Part shown: positions 43,880 through 53,801 of the stretch, one piece after another
Numbering within the stretch: position 1 is the first letter of the stretch
Layout: the number at the start of each line of letters is the position of its first letter
From: Spirochaetia bacterium
GTDB lineage: Bacteria > Spirochaetota > Leptospiria > Turneriellales > JAOUOS01
Length of the DNA stretch: 64,000 nt
Direction: 5' to 3'
Assembly (NCBI GenBank): GCA_029880265.1
Contig: JAOUOT010000005.1
Span: 62,001 to 126,000, forward strand
Translations under genes and position numbers: made by a program
Notes under the pieces: model-generated
Told to the model about the DNA's origin: nothing
The model's input: only the letters and a program-made list of their open reading frames with translations
Database searches by the model: none

Positions 43880-46361
43880 GTGAAATATAATTTTCATCGC
43901 GAAATAAAGTTGTCTTTATTTCTTTTTTCAATATCAGTAGTTACGATAATTGTCTTATGGGGATTTCTTGTTAAAAAGAGCTCCAATTCTCAACCTGCGG
44001 CTCAAAAAGGCGTAATTGATTTAAGAAACTGGAATTTTGAAACCAATGGGCCGGTTTTATTAAATGGCGAATGGGAATTCTTCTGGCAGAAACGCCTTAA
44101 CCCCGCAGAAAATTTCAATGAAACGGTAAGAAATCCAGAATATATTCATGTTCCTAAGTTATGGAACAATCATAAAATAGACGGTAAAAATCTTTCTTCT
44201 AAGGGTTTTGCCACATACAGGTTAAAAATATTAATAAATCCTCAGGAAGAAAAATACTCTTTATTTATTAAAGACATTCAAACTTCCCATGAATTATTCA
44301 TAGATAACGAAAAATTTTATTCTTTGGGATCTCTCGGCAAGACAGAAGAAACTACAATTCCGAAAGTTGGCGATAAAAAAGTCGATTTTTTTATTCATAA
44401 AAATTATATTATATTGAGTATTCCCGTAGCAAATTTTCATCGCAGATATGGCGGCTTAAAACAGGCGCTTGAATTCGGGTTAGAAAAAGACATTAAAGAA
44501 AAAATTCAAAATAAAATATTAATTACCCTGTTTTTTCTTGGTTCAATATTTTTTGTAGGAATTTTTTGTTTTTCTTTTTATCTGATGAGAAAAAAAGAAA
44601 AATATCTTTTTTATCTGGCGATAATATCTCTTGTAATTATTATAAGGCAATTTTCTCTTCCTGATGTTCTTTCTTTTGCGCTAAAATCGTATGATTATTT
44701 TTTAAGTATGAAACTCAATTATATAACATTTTATATGGGGGTTTCTTTTTTTGCTTTATTTTTACATAATTTTTTTCCGCATGTATTTAAAAAAAATACC
44801 GCTAGAATATATTATTATTCCGGTTTTTTTTCTTCTTTCTTAACCCTCTTTGTTCCCGAATTTTATGCGTCGCTTTATCTTGTAAGAGTCTTCCATTTTA
44901 TCGCTCTTATTTTTCTTATAAATATAATTTATTGTTTAATAATCGCTTTAAAAGAAAAAAAAGAAGGTTCGGTTCTTTTTTTATCGGGTTTCTTATTTTT
45001 AAGTTACGCTTTAACAAATGACATTTTGCTTAATACGAACTGGATACAATCCGCCGAATTGACATATCTCGGATTTTTTATCTTTTTATATTTTCAAACA
45101 TCGCTTTTAATTATAAAATATTCCGCAAACTATAAGACGATCAAGAATCAAAATGAAATATTGAAAAACCTGTTATATCAAAGAGATTTCTTTAAATCTG
45201 CCGCAAAAACTGCTGAAGATATATCTAATGCGAAAAGCCGGTTTTTAGCGAGAATGAGTCATGAAATTAGAACTCCCTTAAACGCCATTTTAGGCATAAC
45301 CGACCTTATGTTAAATACGAAACTTAGTAAAAAACAAAATGAGTATATTAAAACAATACAAAATACAGGCAGTCATTTAGAATATATTATTAACGATATA
45401 ATTGATATTTCAAAAATTGAAAAAGAAAAAATGAATATACATTTAGAAAAATTTGATTTTTTCAATACCGATAAAATCGGTTATCACGATTTATGAAGCA
45501 AAAGCAAAACAAAAAAACCTTTCTTTTTCTTGCGCTCTAGACAAAAACATACCGCGTTATTTAATTTCAGATAAAGAAAGACTTTTACAGATATTATTTA
45601 ACTTATTGAGTAACGCGCTGAAATTTACAGAAAAGGGTAAAATAACAATTAATGTCTCGATAAAATCAAAAAAACTTAAAGATAGAAAAATTGAAATATT
45701 ATTTTTAGTTGAAGATACGGGCGTCGGTATTCCAAAAAATCAGCAAAAAGAAATTTTTAAAATTTTTACGCAGGCTGACGAATCTATTTCAAGAAAACAC
45801 GGGGGGATGGGCGTAGGGCTATCGATTGCCTCTAGTCTTGTTAAATTACTTGAGGGAAAAATCTCGATAGAAAGCAAAGTAAATAAGGGAAGCAAATTTT
45901 ATTTTACAATTTCAGCAGAGATTTCTGATGAAAAAATAATGGCGCCTAAACCTAAAAAAGAAGAAATGCATAAATTAAAAGCAACAAGAAAAAAGAGGTT
46001 AAATATTTTATTGGCTGAAGATGACATGATAAACGCAATGATTACAAGAATACACCTTGAAAAAATGAAACATCGCGTAACTCACGCCAAGAACGGTAAA
46101 TTGGCGCTTGAATATTTTAAGAAGAATAAATTCGATTTAATTTTAATGGATGTAGAAATGCCTGAAATAAACGGAATAAAAGCTACGCAAATCATTAGAA
46201 ATGAAAACAAAACAACAAAATCAAATATTCCCATTATTGCGGTAACAGCTCACGTCGTAGACGAAATAAAACAAGAATGTGAAAAGGCGGGCATGAATGA
46301 TTTTTTAACAAAACCCTTGAATATAAAAAAACTTGAAGAGACTCTTCTTAAATATCAATAG
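43880..46361 (+). pseudogene. hybrid sensor histidine kinase split by a one-base frameshift
   Basis: Two overlapping frames encode parts of one protein. The first (43880-45496, GTG start after TAAGG) has an N-terminal helix, an extracytoplasmic 7TMR-DISM-like domain (DLRNWNFETNGPVLLNGEWEFFW), seven membrane helices and the HisKA box ARMSHEIRTPLNAILG. It ends early. The second frame (continuing to 46361) has the ATP-binding domain (ILFNLLSNALKF, VEDTGVGIPKNQ, GGMGVGLSIA) and a receiver (LAEDD, LILMDVEMP, KPLN). Deleting one T from the run of six at 45458-45463 joins them as ...EKFDFSIPIKSV. All catalytic motifs are otherwise intact, so this is either a recent mutation, phase variation or an assembly error. 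Confidence 0.87.
45458..45463 (+). other. T6 homopolymer at the kinase frameshift
   Basis: Five Ts would keep the kinase in one frame; six are present. The run lies just after the HisKA helix region and before the ATP-binding domain. The two reading frames overlap for about 40 nt around it. Homopolymer length is a common site both of slipped-strand mutation and of sequencing error. Confidence 0.8.
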
Positions 46362-46377
46362 CTTATTATTATATGCA

Positions 46378-46497
46378 TTATTCTTTTTCGTGAATATAAA
46401 CCTTATAGATAACAAGCAAAGCCAAATCAACTAAAAAATGCGTCATCATAGCCGCGTATAAACCAAAAACTTCAAATAGGTATCCCAGCATGAGGCT
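46378..46497 (-). pseudogene. C-terminal remnant of a CPBP-type membrane protease
   Basis: A minus-strand frame of 39 codons reads SLMLGYLFEVFGLYAAM, then MTHFLVDLALLVIYKVYIHEKE and a stop. The GYLFE...THFLVDL segment resembles the last conserved helix of CPBP (CAAX-like) membrane proteases, with its His and Asp. Nothing of the earlier catalytic motifs is present, and a stop precedes the frame. It therefore looks like the stump of a deleted gene. Confidence 0.5.
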
Positions 46498-46683
46498 CTA
46501 TCGCATATTCAATGATAGAGCCCTGAAGTTTATTTATGATATCTTTTAAATAATTTTCAGTCGAAGGCGAATGATACAGAAACATGCCGTAATAAAGCCG
46601 ATAAATTTGCGGATTTTCTTTGGCGCGCCTGAATTTCTGTTTTAGAAAAAAAATAATTGTATGCCAGCTAAGAATTAGCAGTT
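46472..46683 (-). pseudogene. open fragment overlapping the CPBP remnant
   Basis: A second minus-strand frame, closed upstream by TAG, reads ILSWHTIIFFLKQKFRRAK, then NPQIYRLYYGMFLYHSPS, and ends PHAGIPI at a TGA. The sequence is protein-like but has no family I recognise. It overlaps the CPBP remnant in another frame. The junction looks like fused leftovers of two deleted genes. It is too short to judge further. Confidence 0.3.
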
Positions 46684-46692
46684 TCTAAATTA

Positions 46693-47229
46693 TTAACTAT
46701 TGCCGTCAGACTTTATGGGCGTTGAGCAATCTTCACATCCCCATATTTTACCATGCATCCAGCATCCTACGCAAAAACCCAGACTAGATTCAAGCCAGGT
46801 TAGAATAAAACAAATGACTACTACGCCAATTATCCAGAGATTATCAATATTTAATAAACGCATTGTCAAACAGGTAATGCCTAGAAATGCTCCCAACAAC
46901 CAGGCAAAACGCTTTGGCTTAGTAGGCTTCCATATAGGATCAGCCTTAAGAGTAATAAAAGTGCCTACAATACCCATTGGACTTAAAGGGGTTAAGCCAA
47001 AAATGGCGGCTATTGTCATGTCAAAAATAACGAAAGGCCCGACATACAAGACAGGATCCAGTTCGGGCTTAAAAACTAATATGACAATTGTTAAGGCCGA
47101 TAAAATATTTAACAAACCGGCCCTTGCTCTTGTTGCGGTTTCATTAATTCGAAATCCAAAGTTATTATTTATTTTGTTACCCATGGCCCACCATGGCGTT
47201 GTTAAAAAGAGGTTCTTTTTTGATTTCAT
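46693..47229 (-). CDS. DUF4395 membrane protein
   Basis: The 178-residue protein has about four membrane helices and the features of DUF4395: an N-terminal INETATRARAG segment preceding the first helix, DMTIAAIFGLTPLSPMG, and the Cys-rich end LGFCVGCWMHGKIWGCEDC. In other bacteria DUF4395 proteins occur with thiosulfate/sulfur-transfer or thioredoxin genes; none lies here. ATG 47229 (MKSKKNLF) is chosen over an in-frame start at 47259. A plus-strand frame of equal length overlaps it fully and is taken as a shadow. Confidence 0.75.
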   Translation of the reverse strand: MKSKKNLFLTTPWWAMGNKINNNFGFRINETATRARAGLLNILSALTIVILVFKPELDPVLYVGPFVIFDMTIAAIFGLTPLSPMGIVGTFITLKADPIWKPTKPKRFAWLLGAFLGITCLTMRLLNIDNLWIIGVVVICFILTWLESSLGFCVGCWMHGKIWGCEDCSTPIKSDGNS

Positions 47230-47468
47230 ATCAATAAATTCTTTTAAGTATATTAGCAATAAATAATATACGAATTAAACTGTCAATATTATTATAATTT
47301 ACAATTTTTCAACATATATTCTCAAGACGTTAAAAACCTTAAGACCTAAAAATAAATAAAAACTTTTGTTAAAAGAAAAATATAGCTGATACTTTCTTAT
47401 TTATTAGCCTAAAGAAATAAAAATTCTTTACGTTAGAAAGCGCATTAAATTATGAATCTTAAATACAA

Positions 47469-48554
47469 ATGCCCGACATATCTATTATACTGCCCACTTA
47501 TAATGAAAAAGAAAATATAAAAGCTATTATTGAAGAAATATCAAAAAACGTTAAAAAAATAAAACATGAAATCATTGTAGTAGACGATAACTCGCCCGAT
47601 AAAACTTATGAAGCGGCCAGAAAAATCGCCTTAAAGAATAAAAACGTAAAAGTAATTCGCAGAGTTCATGATAAGGGTCTTTCTTCGGCCGTAGTTGACG
47701 GTTTTACCGCCGCGCAGGGAAAGTACCTCATGGTCATGGACGCAGATCTTCAGCATGACGCAAGCGCCTTACCGAAATTTCTTGAAGCTTTTAAGAAAAA
47801 TAAAAAACTCGTAATTGGCACAAGAAAATCAAAAGGGGGCAGCATTGAAAACTGGTCGGCCATTCGAAAATTTATTTCATGGTGCTCTTCATTGCTGGCA
47901 AAAATAGTTTTACCCTACAGCGTAAGCGACCCTATGAGCGGATATTTTGGCGTAGAAAAAAGCTTTTTTGAACAAAACGTCGATTCAATAAATCCGCGCG
48001 GATTTAAAATTCTACTCGAATTTATCATTAAATGCAAAAAAAAAGATATCGAAGAAATCGGCTTTACCTTCAGACCGCGCATTTACGGTCAAAGCAAATT
48101 ATCGGGTAAGGTGATGCTTGATTATTTAATAGGGCTTTATGATTTGCGTTTTGGCAAATATATATCTTTGCAGTTTATTAAATACGGCCTTGTCGGGTTT
48201 TCAGGCGTTTTGGTAAACGAACTTGGCCTTTGGACGGGAAAAACTCTCATAAATTGGAACAATGAAAAAGCGCTTCTTTTAGGCATTGAACTGAGTATAC
48301 TATCAAATTTTTTTCTTAACAATTACTGGACATTTAACGAATATCGCTTAAAGGGATTGTCGGGATTTTTTCGCGGCCTTCTCTCTTTTCATTCTATTTG
48401 CATAGCGGGAGCGGTTATTAACTACGCAATCGCGTTATTTTTGCATGAAAAAGCGAATATCAATATTTATGCCGCAAACTTAGCGGGTATCGTAATGGCC
48501 ACAGCCTGGAACTATCTTATTAATATTCAAATAACATGGAAGACCAAAAGATAA
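47469..48554 (+). CDS. polyprenol-phosphate glycosyltransferase (DPM1-like) fused to GtrA
   Basis: Residues 1-~235 form a GT2 glycosyltransferase of the dolichyl-phosphate mannose synthase type: SIILPTYNEKENI, IIVVDDNSPDKTYE, MVMDADLQHD (metal-binding DxD-like), GTRKSKGGSIENW and PRIYGQSKLSG. Residues ~235-361 are a GtrA-like domain with four membrane helices (FIKYGLVGFSGVLVNELGL, SNFFLNNYWTFNEY, MATAWNYLINIQITWK). Such fusions load a sugar on an undecaprenyl carrier and may flip it for glycan decoration. It precedes ppc by 13 nt on the same strand. Confidence 0.9.
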   Translation: MPDISIILPTYNEKENIKAIIEEISKNVKKIKHEIIVVDDNSPDKTYEAARKIALKNKNVKVIRRVHDKGLSSAVVDGFTAAQGKYLMVMDADLQHDASALPKFLEAFKKNKKLVIGTRKSKGGSIENWSAIRKFISWCSSLLAKIVLPYSVSDPMSGYFGVEKSFFEQNVDSINPRGFKILLEFIIKCKKKDIEEIGFTFRPRIYGQSKLSGKVMLDYLIGLYDLRFGKYISLQFIKYGLVGFSGVLVNELGLWTGKTLINWNNEKALLLGIELSILSNFFLNNYWTFNEYRLKGLSGFFRGLLSFHSICIAGAVINYAIALFLHEKANINIYAANLAGIVMATAWNYLINIQITWKTKR

Positions 48555-48567
48555 TCGCGCCTCTTTT

Positions 48568-51291
48568 ATGAATAATATGAATAAGCTTACAAAAGATATT
48601 CATTTTCTATTAACCTGTTTCAAAGAAATGCTTGAAGAAATCGGCGAAAAAGAAACCGCCGGCATCTTGCCTTACATTAATACAAAAAAGATTACATTTA
48701 AACAAAATACGGCAAGGGCGCTTCAGGCATATTCAATCGCTTTTGAGCTTATAGAAATGGCCGAAGAAAATTATGCCGGTCAAAACAGAAGGCATACCGA
48801 GAATGAAAAAGGATTATCAGATATAATAGGCCTTTGGGGCTACAACATAAAACGATGCCGCGAAAAAAACATCTCGCAGCAAGCCATGCTTGAACAATTA
48901 AAGAATACCCATATTGAAATTGTTCTTACGGCTCACCCTACAGAAGCGAAACGTCCACCGATACTCGAACATCATCGCCAGCTTTATCTTTTGCTGGTTG
49001 ATCTTGAAAACAAAATGTGGACAAATTTTGAAAGAGAAGATATTCGCGGGGCCATTAAAACTGTTTTAGAACAGATATGGAGAACCGGCGAGATAAACTT
49101 GAAAAAGCCCGATATTAAATCTGAAATTGAAAATGTATTGCACTATTTGAAAAATGTTTTTCCTCAAGTGATTAACCGCGTCGATAACAGGTTAAAGCAG
49201 GCATGGCGGCAGGCGGGTTATGATCTGTCTTTATTGAGCCTTTCTGAAAATATGCCGCAAATAACTTTCGGCAACTGGGTGGGCGGCGACAGAGACGGAC
49301 ATCCGCTGGTGACTCCCGAGATAACGAATTACGCGCTTAAAACGCTTCAAGAGACGGCTTTTGTCGTAATTGAAAATACATTATGGAACCTATTTAGAAA
49401 GCTCAGCGTTTCTGAAAACCTTCACAGCATGCCTTCTGAATTTTACAAGCGGCTAAACGTCTTAAAACAAAAACATCCGCATGAGACCAATGAAATTGTT
49501 GAAAAAAATTTCAACGAGCCTTTCAGGCAATTTATTGAATTTATGATTTTATCTCTTCCTAAAAACTTGAAAGAAAACCGTAAGTCTTATTATTTTTCTT
49601 CTGAAAAACTAATTGAAGATTTAAAACTTTTACGAGAAACTTTAATCGCGATGAAAGCCAATCGTCTGGCGCAGACGGAGGTTTTTGCCGCCGAAAGAAT
49701 TGTCGCGAGCTTCAAATTTCATCTGGCTGTTTTAGATATCAGACAAAACAGTGAATTTCATGATAAAGCGCTTTCGCAGTTAATGACGGCCGCCGGCATC
49801 AAAGACGCTAATTACGAAAGCTGGAGCTTTGAAAAAAAAAGAAGCTTTATAGACGGCGAACTAAATTATCCGAGACCGTTTACCCTGCCCGGTTACAACC
49901 TGCCCAAAGAGGCCTCTTCTTTAACGTCATGCTTTAGAATATTATCTGAGCTTATTACAGAATCAAGCTTCAGGGGCATGGGCTGTTATATTGTGAGCAT
50001 GACAAGAGACGTTTCTGATTTGCTTATTCTTTATTTATTTGCGCGAGAGGCTAACCTGTTAAAATTCGACGAGAAGGTTCCATATTTTGAAATGCCGGTG
50101 GTGCCTCTTTTTGAAACCATTGAAGATTTAAAAAACAGCGCCGATATTTTAGAAAATTTCATAACGCATAGGGTTACAAAAAGCTCGATGTTTCGGCGGG
50201 CAAAAAAAGAAAAATCAAAACTGATTAAACAGCTTGTCATGATAGGCTACAGCGACAGCACAAAAGACGGCGGCATTTTAGCGAGCAATTGGCATATAAA
50301 CAGAGCCATGATGAAAATGACGCGTCTCGGCGAAAAATACGGCGTTAAAATAGAATTTTTTCACGGCAAAGGCGGCACAATAAGCAGGGGCGGCGGGCCG
50401 ACGCATCGGTTTATCGAAGCGCAGCCGTCAGGCTCGGTAAACGGCTACATTCGAATAACGGAACAAGGCGAATCAATCTCTCAGAAATACGCCAACCAGA
50501 TGAATGCGGCCCATAATATAGAACTTTTATCGGCGGGCATATTTGGCGTTTCGCTCATAAAAAGAGAGAAAATAACAAAAGAAACCGAAGAAATAGGTTA
50601 TTTTTTAGCCGAAACAAGCAAACAGAAATATAAATCGCTTCTTGAAACCGAAGGATTTATTCAGTTTTATAATGAAGCGACGCCGGTTGACGCCATTGAA
50701 CTTTTTCAAATAGGTTCAAGACCATCGAGAAGATCGGGCAGGCGTACCCTTGAAGATTTAAGAGCGATTCCGTGGGTTTTCAGCCTAAGCCAAAGCCGCT
50801 TTTATTTAACGGGATGGTTTGGCGCGGGTACGGCAATCGAAAATTTAAAAAATCGCGACAGCGCCTCTTATGATTATTTTAAGAAACTTATAAGAAAAAG
50901 TAACGGATGGCCGCTTATGGAATATATTCTTGTCAATATAGAAACGGCGATATCTACGGCAGATTTTGAAGTAATGAAAAATTATTCAGATCTTGTATCT
51001 GATAAAAAAATAAAAGATCGTTTTTCGAAAATTATTTTTGATGAATACCGGTTGACATTGAATATGCTTGACGATGTTTTCGGAAATTCTCTAAAAGAAA
51101 GACGACCTGAACATACGGGAGCCATCGAAAGGCGAACCCTGCCCTTAAGGGCGCTGCATACCGAACAAATTTCTCTTTTGAGGCAATTCCGAAATAAAGA
51201 AAAACAAAGCAAAGAAAAAAAAGAAAAAATTCTAACAAAACTGCTGATTTCAATAAACGCGATAGCCTCGGGCCTAAGAACCACGGGGTAG
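48568..51291 (+). CDS. ppc: phosphoenolpyruvate carboxylase
   Basis: PEP carboxylase fixes bicarbonate on PEP to form oxaloacetate, replenishing the TCA cycle. The first catalytic block is VLTAHPTEAKRP with its active His. GNWVGGDRDGHPLVT, GYSDSTKDGGILAS and FHGKGGTISRGGGPTHR hold the PEP- and bicarbonate-binding residues. The C-terminus SINAIASGLRTTG matches the allosteric tail that normally ends in NTG. The 907-residue length is typical. Malic enzyme, elsewhere in the window, would act in the opposing direction of the anaplerotic node. The last 18 nt overlap the convergent PAS kinase gene. Confidence 0.96.
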   Translation: MNNMNKLTKDIHFLLTCFKEMLEEIGEKETAGILPYINTKKITFKQNTARALQAYSIAFELIEMAEENYAGQNRRHTENEKGLSDIIGLWGYNIKRCREKNISQQAMLEQLKNTHIEIVLTAHPTEAKRPPILEHHRQLYLLLVDLENKMWTNFEREDIRGAIKTVLEQIWRTGEINLKKPDIKSEIENVLHYLKNVFPQVINRVDNRLKQAWRQAGYDLSLLSLSENMPQITFGNWVGGDRDGHPLVTPEITNYALKTLQETAFVVIENTLWNLFRKLSVSENLHSMPSEFYKRLNVLKQKHPHETNEIVEKNFNEPFRQFIEFMILSLPKNLKENRKSYYFSSEKLIEDLKLLRETLIAMKANRLAQTEVFAAERIVASFKFHLAVLDIRQNSEFHDKALSQLMTAAGIKDANYESWSFEKKRSFIDGELNYPRPFTLPGYNLPKEASSLTSCFRILSELITESSFRGMGCYIVSMTRDVSDLLILYLFAREANLLKFDEKVPYFEMPVVPLFETIEDLKNSADILENFITHRVTKSSMFRRAKKEKSKLIKQLVMIGYSDSTKDGGILASNWHINRAMMKMTRLGEKYGVKIEFFHGKGGTISRGGGPTHRFIEAQPSGSVNGYIRITEQGESISQKYANQMNAAHNIELLSAGIFGVSLIKREKITKETEEIGYFLAETSKQKYKSLLETEGFIQFYNEATPVDAIELFQIGSRPSRRSGRRTLEDLRAIPWVFSLSQSRFYLTGWFGAGTAIENLKNRDSASYDYFKKLIRKSNGWPLMEYILVNIETAISTADFEVMKNYSDLVSDKKIKDRFSKIIFDEYRLTLNMLDDVFGNSLKERRPEHTGAIERRTLPLRALHTEQISLLRQFRNKEKQSKEKKEKILTKLLISINAIASGLRTTG

Positions 51292-53592
51292 CCTTATTTG
51301 CATGGTTGTTCCTTTTGACGAAGTCGTTAAAACCTTTATATCGCCTTTATGACGTTTTATAATTTTTTTGCATATAGTAAGCCCCATACCCGTACCGGGA
51401 TAAGTCTCTCTTGAGTGAGCTCTTCTGAAAATATCAAAAATCGAGTTGACCGATTCTTTTGGTATTCCCATGCCGTTGTCTTGAATCGAAATAAAAAAAT
51501 ATCTTTTATCTTTTTTCGCTGAAAATATTCGAATCTGCGGATTTCTGACGTATTTTCCTTTCTGATTTTTAGGCATAAATCGTATGCTGTTTGAAATAAG
51601 ATTCATGAATACTCTTATTAACTGCGATTTGTCACCCTTTAAAATCGGTAAGTTTTCAAAAACAACCGAAGCTTTAGTTTCAGAGATAAGAAGTTTCATA
51701 TTTACGACAGCGGTTTGCGCAATATCATTTAAATCAACCATATCGAACGTTAATTTATTGGCGCCTGCTCTTGAAAATTCAAGCATTGAAAAAATCATTT
51801 CTTGTATTCTGACCGAGCCGTCGACGGTATAATTAAAATATTTTTTTAACTTTTCGTCTATATCATACTCAATTTTTTTTGAAATCAAACCGATATAATT
51901 TGCCACCATCCTCACCGGTTCCTGAAGATCATGCGCAATAATATAAGAAAACTGTTCAAGTTCGTTATATGATTCTTTAAGATCTATAGTTTGTCTTTTT
52001 AACTCAATTTCAATTTTTTTTCTCGCGGTAATATCTGTCGCTATGCCTTCGCTTATAATGCCGTCGTCTCCTATTAATATTTCAATACACCTGTCTCTAA
52101 ACCAAAGATAATTTCCCTTAGAGGTTTTAATGCGATATTCAATATCATACCGAATTCCCGTTTTAATGTCTGCAATTGCCATAGTTACCGTCTTTTTGTC
52201 TTCAGGATGTACTGATTCAACCCATAAATAAGGTTTTTCATAGAACTCTGATAAAGAGTAGCCTAAAATATCTTCGGCTTTTGAAGAGTAATAAATTCCG
52301 CCTTTAGCCTGCGAAAAACGATAAAGAATATCGGGCGAAGCTTCGACAAGACGCCTGTATTTTTCTTCAGAAGATATGAGCTTTTGATATGTTTTAACAA
52401 TATTTGTGACGTCTCTTACCGCTACCAGACCCGCAATCACAAAATGCCTGTCGTCATGCACCGGAATGCATCTGACTTCATAATTTAACCCGCGATATTC
52501 TATCTGCCGGTTTAACTCAATGCCGTTGAATACGTCTTTATAACCGGGCCATATTTGATCTAAAATTTCTTCAGGCAAAATTTCATGTATTGTTTTATTT
52601 TCCATTTCTGTCGTTTCATAATTCATATTTTGTTTCGTCGCCCCAAAAGCAAAACCTCCCCCAGAGGCAAGGCATACGAAATCGCGGTTAATTAAAAACA
52701 ACATGTTATCATTTAAATTTGACAGCATGGTCTTAAATTTAAACTCAAAAAATCTATTTTTATTTTCAAATATTTTTTCTTTTGTAATGTCAATCGAATA
52801 TAAAAGCATGTTTTCGCTATTATGTATTTGTATTTTCTTGAAATAAAAAGAAGTATACTTTATTATGCCTGATTTCATTTTCATATTAAATTTAATACTA
52901 TCTGAAAAATCTGCATTTTCATTTCTTATAAAATATTTAATAAAATCTTTTTTTGACGTAAAGGTCAGCTTCTGAAAAAGGTCAGATAAAAGAATATCGT
53001 TATTATTATCTTCGCCGATTATATTTCTGAAAATTTCGTTACATTGAAATATTTTATTGTTCCCTAAATTTATAATTCCGATTCCTACGGGACTGTTATT
53101 AAAAATTGTTCTGAAATTTTCTTCGGCAGATATTCTTTCGTTTGTTTCTTTCAGGCTTTTAGCCATTTCTCGAATAGCGGCATATTCCTGATCTAAACAG
53201 TTAATGCCGCAAATTAAATATTTTTCTTTTGTATGAGCAGAAATAAAGAGATTATATTTTATTTTATAAATAGAATTTTTTTTATCGATAAATTGATAAT
53301 CTCTGATTAGTGTCGTGTCGTTTTTTTCAAAAACGTATTTTATTCTGTCTTTAAATACTAAAAGAGCTTGAGAATCAATAATATTCGAAAGCGTTTTTAG
53401 CTTTTTTTCTGCAAGTTCGGGAAACATTCTTAAGGCTTCGCTATTTGCAAAAATAATTTCCAGATCTTTATCGACTACAATATGCGGCAGAGGCGAAACT
53501 TTAATTAAAGAAAAATCATCTTTATTTTTTTGCGATATGACCCTTTTTTTTGTCTTAGGGCTTTTAGGGTCATTTATAATCGGTTCGACCAT
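51274..53592 (-). CDS. multi-PAS sensor histidine kinase, cytoplasmic
   Basis: The 772-residue protein lacks membrane segments. At least four PAS-like units are visible: ~28-130 (PLPHIVVDKDLEIIFANSEAL), ~155-270 (RTIFNNSPVGIGIINLG), ~285-400, and ~415-530 (RLVEASPDILYRFS...SVHPEDKKTVTMA). The kinase part has the phytochrome-like HisKA box FSYIIAHDLQEPVRMV and an ATP-binding domain with FMNLISNSIRFM, ISIQDNGMGIPKE and GTGMGLTICKKI. The HDLQEP form is common in light and cytoplasmic redox sensors. No receiver gene is adjacent. It converges with ppc (18-nt overlap), and its promoter side faces a large palindrome. Confidence 0.9.
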   Translation of the reverse strand: MVEPIINDPKSPKTKKRVISQKNKDDFSLIKVSPLPHIVVDKDLEIIFANSEALRMFPELAEKKLKTLSNIIDSQALLVFKDRIKYVFEKNDTTLIRDYQFIDKKNSIYKIKYNLFISAHTKEKYLICGINCLDQEYAAIREMAKSLKETNERISAEENFRTIFNNSPVGIGIINLGNNKIFQCNEIFRNIIGEDNNNDILLSDLFQKLTFTSKKDFIKYFIRNENADFSDSIKFNMKMKSGIIKYTSFYFKKIQIHNSENMLLYSIDITKEKIFENKNRFFEFKFKTMLSNLNDNMLFLINRDFVCLASGGGFAFGATKQNMNYETTEMENKTIHEILPEEILDQIWPGYKDVFNGIELNRQIEYRGLNYEVRCIPVHDDRHFVIAGLVAVRDVTNIVKTYQKLISSEEKYRRLVEASPDILYRFSQAKGGIYYSSKAEDILGYSLSEFYEKPYLWVESVHPEDKKTVTMAIADIKTGIRYDIEYRIKTSKGNYLWFRDRCIEILIGDDGIISEGIATDITARKKIEIELKRQTIDLKESYNELEQFSYIIAHDLQEPVRMVANYIGLISKKIEYDIDEKLKKYFNYTVDGSVRIQEMIFSMLEFSRAGANKLTFDMVDLNDIAQTAVVNMKLLISETKASVVFENLPILKGDKSQLIRVFMNLISNSIRFMPKNQKGKYVRNPQIRIFSAKKDKRYFFISIQDNGMGIPKESVNSIFDIFRRAHSRETYPGTGMGLTICKKIIKRHKGDIKVLTTSSKGTTMQIRLPRGS

Positions 53593-53801
53593 AGCATCAG
53601 TAGTTTATTCATAAAGAGAGCGTAAACTCTTATTTTATTATTTTTTTGGCCTATAACGAGGATGGTTATGGGGTGTATAGGCGCGCGTACGCGTGCCTAT
53701 ACACCCCATAACCTAAACTATTTTTTTCATTTGACAAAACCGGAAAAAGATATATTATGTCGCATTAGCGGTTAGTATATTGGAGAATTCCGCCTAAATA
53801 A
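53593..53801. other. divergent intergenic region with 50-bp palindrome
   Basis: This region lies between the divergent PAS kinase and AI-2E permease genes, so it should carry promoters for both. Its main content is the palindrome at 53664-53713. A TTGACA box on the plus strand at about 53731 precedes TATATT near 53750, which could form a promoter for the permease-ftsQAZ operon. No gene is present. Confidence 0.6.
53664..53713. repeat. 50-bp near-perfect palindrome
   Basis: GGTTATGGGGTGTATAGGC (53664-53682) is exactly complementary to 53695-53713. The 12 central bases GCGCGTACGCGT continue the dyad, with only the outermost G/T pair as a wobble. The whole 50-nt unit therefore forms one uninterrupted hairpin or cruciform, with almost no loop. 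It lies between divergent genes, not after a stop codon, and has no T tract. A protein-binding operator, a replication or repair-related site or a mobile-element relic are possible. Confidence 0.85.

Noticed and set aside
45453-45500. Programmed ribosomal frameshift in the hybrid kinase
   Set aside because: A +1 shift would be needed; no known slippery codon, stop-codon context or stimulating structure is seen, so an indel or sequencing error is simpler.
46700-47266. 188-residue plus-strand frame opposite the DUF4395 gene
   Set aside because: The minus strand has clear membrane helices and DUF4395 Cys motifs; the plus-strand product is a Lys/Pro-rich shadow.
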